Shown here one piece after another: positions 57,350 to 64,000 of a stretch of 64,000 nucleotides of DNA (position 1 is the first letter of the stretch; each line of letters begins with the position of its first letter). Made by a program: the position numbers and the translations under genes. This DNA comes from Talpa occidentalis (taxonomy: Eukaryota > Chordata > Mammalia > Eulipotyphla > Talpidae): assembly GCF_014898055.3 (NCBI RefSeq), contig NW_023601433.1:72275683-72339682 (forward strand), written 5' to 3'. The notes beneath the pieces were generated by a model. That model ran no database searches and was not told the origin of the DNA. It saw nothing but the letters and a program-made list of their open reading frames with translations.

Positions 57350-58590
57350 TCTACTTTCTCCAGCTCTGTCCCAGCATGCATGCATCTACTGGTAAGGCAG
57401 TATCTATTTACTTTTCTATATCTCAGCTTCCCTCACCCATCAGCTTCCAGGTAGGGAGGGACTATATCTTGGGTCCCCAGCACCTACTGCTGGACCTGGG
57501 AGAGATGCATTTGATCCATCCTGGACAATAACTTACTTTTGTGTTAGGACAGGAAGAACCAGAGTCACAACAGTCCCTGAGTACCAGACTTGGGGGTGTG
57601 GGGGGTAGGGAAGCACGTGCCCAAAGTCACCAGCTTGTCAACACCAATGGCTATATTCATTCTGGTCTCAAGTCTTGTCTGAAACAGTCTCAGTGCCTGC
57701 TGAGGCCATACAAAGGAAGCCCAGTTCTCACTATTGCTGAAGCTTCTATATTGTTAAACTCTCTTGAATTTTTGAAGGGGTAAGGAATACCCACTTTTTC
57801 TAAAAACTCAATTCCCCAAGCAAGCGTTTCATTTCCTGAAAGAAAATGGGTTCCCTGTCCTTTTCAGGGCAACAGCAATGGTCTCCTTGTTGAATCACAG
57901 TCACTAATGTCTTCTTTTAGAGCGATCAGCTCTGGGAAATGTGTTGCCAGGGTAAAATGACTCCTTGGGGGGTTGAGGCCAGGAATCCTGGAGAGCCCTC
58001 AGCTCAGATTTCCCCAAATGAATTGTGGAACACTAGTCTCTGGTGTCTGCATGGAAATGTGTCTTTCAGGCAGCCCAGATCTGATGCCCACGGGACCACC
58101 TTGGCTCTGTCCAAAGCAAGCATCCCTGCTTGCTGTTCCTCCCTGGAAACAGCTGCAGGGGTTCCTGAAAGGATGACCTCCTTTTAGCACAGAGATTATT
58201 CATGGTGCTTAGAACAGCAGGAGCCGGGGGCTTTGAAATCAATTCTAGTCACCTCTTAACCTATAAAAAAAAAAATTAAGGCCAAGAGATGGAAAGCAGT
58301 CGGCATAGAGTCACATAGCAGGGGAGTGGCAGAGCCAACTGAGATCTATCCACCTTTCTACCACACCTGGTGACTCCTGTTGGCTATTTCTAGGTACCCA
58401 CTGGCTGATGAAACAGTCATGTTGCAATATATTTGGAATAGTCTCATAAAAAATGGTAGAACTCCTACTTAGCAATTTTATAGGCCCCCACATGAAACCC
58501 CATGATGGCCCATGATGTAAAAACCTAGAATACAGAAATCTGTTAGCTAAGGCATGTTGAGCACTGACCAGAAATGTACCTATGTGTTTT
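57350..58590. other. Intergenic, no gene seen
   Basis: No recognisable exon or young repeat. Chance frames reach about 80 codons. Confidence 0.5.
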
Positions 58591-58780
58591 ATTTTCATTG
58601 TTTTATATAATAACTGCAATGAGTGAAGAGCCATCGCCCTCTTTAGACAGGGATACTGCAGATGACAGGACTGAAGAGACTCACCCAAGCTCACCCTGCT
58701 GAGATATGGCAGAATCAGATTATGACCCTGTATCTTCTGATAGCAGAGCTTATGCAATACTAACAGGCCATCCTACCTCT
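58590..58780 (-). repeat. MIR fragment
   Basis: The text acaggactgaagagactcac then ccaagctcaccctgctgaga, ending in agattatgaccctg, is reverse MIR. Confidence 0.7.
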
Positions 58781-59270
58781 TTTCCACAAACATTTCGTGA
58801 GGATCGCTCTGGACAAGGGTACTAAAGAGTCCAGAATGAACGAGAAAGAGTTCCTGTTCTCAAGGAGCTCACCTTCAGTTGGGAAAGAAACACACAAACA
58901 GATGACTACTCAATTATTTGTGAACAGAGCTAAGCATAGGAGCTAGACTCCCTTGTTGATTTACTTTTTCAAAGTAGAATTTATTTTTACATTGCTCTGT
59001 TTATGATTGGCACTTGGACACAGAGTTCACCAAGGAAACCATTGTGGGTTTTATCTGCCTTTGACAGACAAAAATTCTAAAGTCCAGAGAGGGAAAGGAC
59101 TGTTCAGGTAACAGACCAAGTGGGCTACATGCTCAGGTCTCCAGCTTTAGTTCAGGTTCTTTCTCCACTAGTCAATCAGGAGAATCCAGTCTCCTAGTGG
59201 ACAGAATTAATCCAAATTCTAATGATTGATAAAAGTTGCACTAATGAGAATTACTTTCTCCTTTGTGCTT

Positions 59271-59492
59271 TTATTTATTTTTATTTACTTATTTGTTTGT
59301 TTATTTATTTATACAAGCACTGGGTACGGTCAGAAGCGTGGGAGGGTGAGAGAATTCACCAGAGCCAGAGCAGGGAACAGAGCAGGCAGACTGATGAAAT
59401 ACACTGCTGAGGGGAGCAGCGGGCGGCAAGAGAGGTCTGCGCTCCATGTGGGACCCTCGACAGGTGGCTGGGGATCGAACTGGTGCTGCAGA
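59271..59492 (-). mobile_element. tRNA-derived SINE, copy 7 (head truncated)
   Basis: From T-rich tail (tttatttatttatacaagca) through gtgagagaattcaccagagc and gaggggagcagcgggcggca to the B box ggggatcgaact. It stops at gctgcag without the tRNA 5' half. Confidence 0.9.
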
Positions 59493-59844
59493 TATTTATT
59501 TCTCTGGCCACACAACTTAACTTGGGGCTTGCAATTTACATTGTAGGTATGAAGGGATGAATGTAACATCTCCCAGAAGGAAGAGAATAAAGTCTTTAGA
59601 GCTAATTCCTCAGAAGAAAAAAGATAAAAATTGCACCACACATTCAAATTTAGTCTATTTTCAGCAATTGAAGTCTAAGCTCAGAACAATAGAAAGAGTT
59701 AGAGCTTGGGATCCAATGAATGATTCTGGGTTTGCAGATTTTCTCTGTATTGCTGACTATAACCTGTCAAGGTCTTTCTCTCTATAAAACAAAGAAAATC
59801 ATATTATGGGTTAGGATCTCTGTGGAGATTCATTGAGAAACTGG

Positions 59845-60058
59845 AAATAACCCAAATTTCCATCAATTGAATGAATATAATGGAATACTATGCAGCTATA
59901 AAAATGAATAAACCACAACTATATATATTAATGTTGAAGAAATGTAAAAAGTTAATATTGAATGAAAGAAATAAATAACATAAGAATTTATAGTATATGA
60001 GGCCATGTATAGAAAGTTCAAAAACAAGCAAAACTAAATGCTCTATTGAGGGGCAGAT
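59845..60058 (+). mobile_element. Old LINE-1 3' ORF2 fragment
   Basis: The text ggaaataacccaaatttcca then ggaatactatgcagctataa is L1. It is interrupted by a MIR and resumes at 60305. Confidence 0.75.
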
Positions 60059-60059
60059 A

Positions 60060-60300
60060 ACGTAGTCATTATGGACTCTGGAGCCAAACAACATGATCAT
60101 GAGAGGACACCCGCACCCCTTCTTCTAGATGTATGACTCTATGCCTTGATTTCTTCATCTACAGAATTTTGGTCACAACAATGAGTTGTTGTGAAGATTA
60201 AAAGAACAAATATGTGCTAATGCTTTAAAAAGTTCCTAGCACAGTGGATACAACATACATGGTTGTTCCTATTATCATTTTTGTCTTTGTTGTTACTGTC
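60060..60300 (+). repeat. MIR inserted in L1
   Basis: The text tatggactctggagccaaac, cttgatttcttcatctacag and tgaagattaaaagaacaaat through tcctagcacagtggataca is forward MIR. Confidence 0.75.
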
Positions 60301-60304
60301 ACCA

Positions 60305-60555
60305 TCATTATGGGATCATTTAGGAACTTGATTGTGGTGGCAAAACTATTTTAAAAAGCAAGGAAATGATTAAAACAAAATTTAAAGTAGCGATTTCTTT
60401 TTAGAAATGTTTAAATTAATGTTATTAACAATGTTCTGTTTCCCATGCCAAGTGGTGAGTACAGACAGACCTATTATTTTTCTTTAAATGTTTATACAGA
60501 TTTTCACTGTTTTGTATATGTGATATATTCAACAATAAAATTCTTAAAAGATTAA
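60305..60555 (+). mobile_element. LINE-1 3' end, continuation
   Basis: The text ttgattgtggtggcaaaac ... tttgtatatgtgatatattc then aacaataaaattcttaaaag is an L1-like 3' terminus. Confidence 0.5.
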
Positions 60556-61079
60556 ATGGAATCAATTATTGAAAAGGATCAGCACCTTTGTCCTCCCCCT
60601 CCCAGCTGAAATCCAGCGTTTCTGTGGGCCTCTCGATGATGAATTTGCCTTCACAAAGGGGGCCTCCACCTTCTGGAGAGGAGCTGATCTGTTCAGCCGC
60701 CTTCCCCATCCATCATCCCCCAAGCAGTGTGTTTTACATTCATCTGCCGATGAAGATAAAAGGGTGGCATGTTGCCCTCTTTAAGATTGCTGGCAGGATA
60801 AGCATGAAGAGAAAGGCTTTCATGTTTTACCCTAGACTTTCCAGCAGTTGCCTTCCTCAGAATTGGAGAAATTTAGCTTGCTGCTCAAGTGCTATTTGAG
60901 AAGCAAAATGCCCAAGTTAAAAAAGCAGCACTGAAGCCCCAGAAATGCAGCATCCCCAGGTTGGATCTCATCACTGATGTAGTCACATTGCATTTGTGCA
61001 GTTCCAGGGTTTGGCCCAGCATGCTTGTTGGCTCTTACTCCACCATGGTGTTTAAGCCTAAAGTTTTATAAAAACAATA

Positions 61080-61290
61080 ACAGCAAGAATTTATTAAGCA
61101 CTTGCTATGTGCTAGGCTTTGGGCCAAGCATTTTCTAGGTATGATTTCCTATAATTCTCAAGGCAGCTTTATGAAGTATTCACATTTATCCCCATATTAT
61201 ACTAACAGAGAAGACACTTCCTTAAGGTTACACAGTGACAAAAGCTGCTTCCAAGACTATGCTAGGGCTAGGGTCTTAGAAGCAGCCTTT
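61080..61290 (-). repeat. MIR fragment
   Basis: The text atttattaagcacttgctat then acatttatccccatattata and taaggttacacagtgac is reverse MIR. Confidence 0.75.
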
Positions 61291-61769
61291 GTCATGGGAG
61301 GCCCAGGTGGACCTCAGCCTGCTGCAGTAGGCCCCTGAGGAACCCAGCAATCCCCAGGGAGGGTCCTGGGAGCAATCTAGATCTGGTAGGTTCTGGAAGC
61401 AATGTTCCTGCCAAGGGGACAAACATTACAGGCCCCCACAGAGGCAAGTGCAGAGCCTGATCCCCGTGGACTTCTGCTCTTGGAGCAGATGGTCTCTCAG
61501 ATATGACTGTTATTGATATTCCTTTGTCAATTGAGCCCAGGTAAGACTTCAACAAGGTTGACAGTGAGGCGATCCATGCTACACTAGACAGGAGGTGGGT
61601 GCAAAAGGCAAACTGTGGGTTGTTATAAGGGGTGGGGGATACTGGTAACAGGGCAGTTATCTCAATCAGAGGTCCTAGGGAGGGGGGTAGTTGTATGGAG
61701 GCACATGCCCTTGTAAGAGTAAAAGCACACACAGGGCAGGTTCACTGTTGATTCAGGCAGACGGATAGA

Positions 61770-62235
61770 GTGCTGCACCCTCAGTGGATTTTTACAGGCC
61801 TTTAATGCTCCCTCAGGAAACCAAGTACACAGGCACACCAGTGGGCAGGCAGGCATGCAAGAAGCAGGCATGGGCCCTGTGGGGGACTGGGAGGCAAAAG
61901 GTCTAAGCCTCCCAGCCCCCCTGCAAATCTGCACTCTTTCTCTGGTCTCTCTCTGGAGTTTGCTCTTGTGGTCTCACCTCAGAGTGGCCCCCACAGCTGT
62001 AGCTGTAGTTTCATCCCAGTGATGCCCCCCTTTATCCCTGGCCTCTCAGCACAGGTGTCTGCACTTACACATGCACACGCCTGTGTTCTCTGGGCCCAGG
62101 TGTGCACAATCAAAGGCACATGTGCCCCATGACCATGCCTTTCAGGCCTGGGCATCCACGCTAGAAGCGGGAGAGCAGAAAAAAGACTGATTTTTTATTT
62201 CATTTACCCTAAAGAGGGGAAAACCTTGTGGAGCA
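61770..62235 (-). mobile_element. Solo LTR-like element, family 2 copy 2
   Basis: Diverged partner of 24915-25290. The minus strand has an ATTAAA signal (complement of cctttaatgc near 61800). Shared blocks include ctctttctctggt, gcccaggtgt and tttatttcatttaccctaa. Ends are approximate, and the sequence to the left (61300-61770) may be part of the same element. Confidence 0.5.
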
Positions 62236-62920
62236 GCTGGGGGGCATCAAACGTGCTGGATCCCCAGTAAAGATGAAAGCAGAGCATGTATTTTAATCTG
62301 TACCCCCTCTCCATACCCTCTAGGGCTGGTGTTCACTTAGTGAGGCACACTGAGAACACAGGGGCTGCTGGGTCTCAGACCCCAGAGAGGATGGTCATGG
62401 GGGTGCCATGAACATGAGCCAGCCCCACCCCAACTCATCCATACCAAAACCTGGATTCCCCCCAATCCTCAGCGACTACTCTGCACACTCATCAGCTATG
62501 AAACATACCTGAGCACACACAGAAGCCAGAAAAGTCTGCTTGAGTAAGTGAATGGATAAATAAGTAAAATCAAGCTCTGAAGATATTCAAAACAATGATA
62601 AATGGAGAGACCTCGAGTAATAAAATGGGCAGAAAAAAATATACAACACCTGGAGATATGGAAGCTCAAGAGAACATGACGTCACAAGGACAGAACAACT
62701 TTTCAGAATCCAAACTTAAAAAAAAATGGAAGTCTGTACCTTTCTACCAGATGAAGAGTTTAGAGCTAAATTTGCTAAGAGAAAAAAGGGAGACAACTCT
62801 AAATTTATACAATATTACACATCGATTATATCGCAATAAAATGGGGGGGCAGACTCAGTTTAGATACCATGGCAGCTTGGGTCAGAATAATAACAGTGTA
62901 GGTTTTAAAAAGTCATCAGA

Positions 62921-63195
62921 GGGCCTCCCTGGTGGCGCAAGGGGTAAGACGCAACCTATGAAGCTGTCCACAGCCTCTGCAGCACGAGCTCGATCCCCGG
63001 CCAAGGAGCAACCCACATGGCGCAGCAGACCTCTCCTGTCTCACCCACTGCTCCCCTCAGCAGTTTACTTCGGTCAGTCTGTCTGTTCTGTTCCCAAACT
63101 CTGTCTCTGGTTGATCCTCTCACCCCTCTCACCCCAGAGGTACACACCTCTGGCCTGTACCCCAGTTCTTGTATGCATAATGAAATAAATCTTAA

Positions 63196-63269
<74 letters not shown>
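62921..63269 (+). mobile_element. tRNA-derived SINE, copy 8, with expanded tail
   Basis: Head gggcctccctggtggcgcaa, B-box-like gagctcgatccccggc, body gcagacctctcctgtctcac, ctctgtctctggttgatcct. The tail passes into (TAGA)n. Flanking duplication aaaaagtcatcaga (62907-62920) and aaaaagacatcaga (63270-63283) has one mismatch. Confidence 0.92.

Positions 63270-63270
<1 letters not shown>
63197..63270 (+). repeat. (TAGA)18 microsatellite grown from SINE tail
   Basis: An uninterrupted tetranucleotide run of about 74 bases directly follows aaataaatcttaaa of the SINE tail, inside the target-site duplication. Confidence 0.95.
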
Positions 63271-63271
<1 letters not shown>

Positions 63272-63283
63272 AAAGACATCAGA

Positions 63284-64000
63284 TTCTGGATGTGAAGCTC
63301 AGGATTTCCTGATGGTGACATGTTGAGAGTGAGACAAAGGAAGCCATGGGACTAACTTCAAGTAGCTGGAAGGATGGAGCTGCATTTATGAGATGTGGGA
63401 GGTACAGCTGTGAGGAGGGTGGACACTCAGACATCCAGGTGAAGATTCCAAGCAGGACAGCACGGGCGGGAGACATCGGGTCAGAGAGCCATACTGCGTG
63501 TGTCAGTTGTCGGAGCCAAGCTTGTCTGCACAGCCCAGGCCATGGGTGAGCCTCTGCAGGACTGCAGAGAGGAGTCCTGGGGCCGGGGAGGTGCACAGAG
63601 AGCAGGCAACTAGGAGGAGCCGGGGAAAGAGATGGGGAAGGAGCAGCCAGGTAGGGAGAAGGAAAGCCAGGAGTAGGGCCGTCCTGGAAGTCAAGGGAAG
63701 AAAGCATTTCAAGACCAAGGGAGCGTTCAGTTATAACAAACACGCTGACAGTTCAGGTGAGGACGGCCCGTTGGATGCGGCAAAATGGACATCATGGGTG
63801 ACCTTGCCAGAAATAGTTTCAGTGCCGCTCAACTAGGAAGGCCTGAAGGGGCTGTGAGAGAGGAAGAATTAGAAGGATCTGGACAACTCTTCAGTATTTT
63901 TTTTTTTTTTCTAACAGGAACAGATGGTGGTTGGACTGAGAACATAGGGTCAAGGGAGTTTGTTGATTTTTGTTTGTTTTAAGAAGGAACTGTTGCAACG
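63284..64000. repeat. Unnamed ancient repeat and unassigned sequence
   Basis: Text such as tgttgagagtgagacaaagg and gacatccaggtgaagattcc resembles the same old dispersed repeat class as 23100-23830. A poly(T) run lies near 63898-63911. No gene is seen. Confidence 0.4.

Noticed and set aside
62595..63188. 197-codon reading frame
   Set aside because: Its second half reads through the SINE at 62921, so the frame is a chance fusion with a transposon.
63197..63270. CRISPR-like or satellite array
   Set aside because: It is a plain TAGA microsatellite derived from the SINE tail, with no spacers.

Overview
This is a 64 kb piece of nuclear DNA from a placental mammal. The basis is interrupted genes with GT/AG splice sites, canonical AATAAA poly(A) signals, dense ancient MIR and L2 fossils, LINE-1 3' ends of several ages, MaLR-type LTRs, and a lineage-specific SINE with a tRNA-like head. 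The SINE is not primate Alu, rodent B1/B2, carnivore CAN or ruminant BovA. I do not recognise it with certainty; a colugo (Dermoptera) or another lineage with tRNA-derived SINEs would fit, but the species is a weak guess.

One protein-coding gene is visible: the 3' end of MYO18B (unconventional myosin XVIIIB, a striated-muscle sarcomere myosin) on the + strand. Positions 1-3182 are intron. A 138-nt coding exon lies at 3183-3320. After a 14.35 kb intron comes the large last coding exon (17674-18883 coding, stop 18881-18883), which encodes the non-motor C-terminal tail. Twelve bases after the stop is a GTAAAT donor. A matching acceptor at 20933 and an AATAAA at 21119 define an untranslated terminal exon, so the 3' UTR is probably spliced. 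Both coding exon boundaries are in phase 2 and join as AG|G (Arg).

From about 21.15 kb to the end I find no gene. This intergenic part is a repeat landscape: L2/MIR/L1 fossils throughout, a long antisense L1 at 25.9-27.0 kb, a sense L1 ORF2 remnant at 43.4-44.9 kb, and a dense retroelement nest at 45.9-49.8 kb. Two LTR-like families are repeated inside the window: one with three copies at 39.7, 47.4 and 49.0 kb, and one with two copies at 24.9 and 61.8 kb. Seven copies of the tRNA-derived SINE are present, several with clear target-site duplications.

The most interesting observations are: (1) the tRNA-unrelated body of the SINE is clearly homologous to an AATAAA-bearing LTR-like segment at 49692-49790; (2) a 39-bp perfect direct repeat sits 1.9 kb apart in the MYO18B intron, and two other short blocks are duplicated nearby in swapped order; (3) the predicted intron in the MYO18B 3' UTR; (4) several AT-rich, repeat-free blocks look like conserved regulatory DNA. 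I found no CRISPR, operon or other prokaryotic system, and no convincing undescribed coding system.
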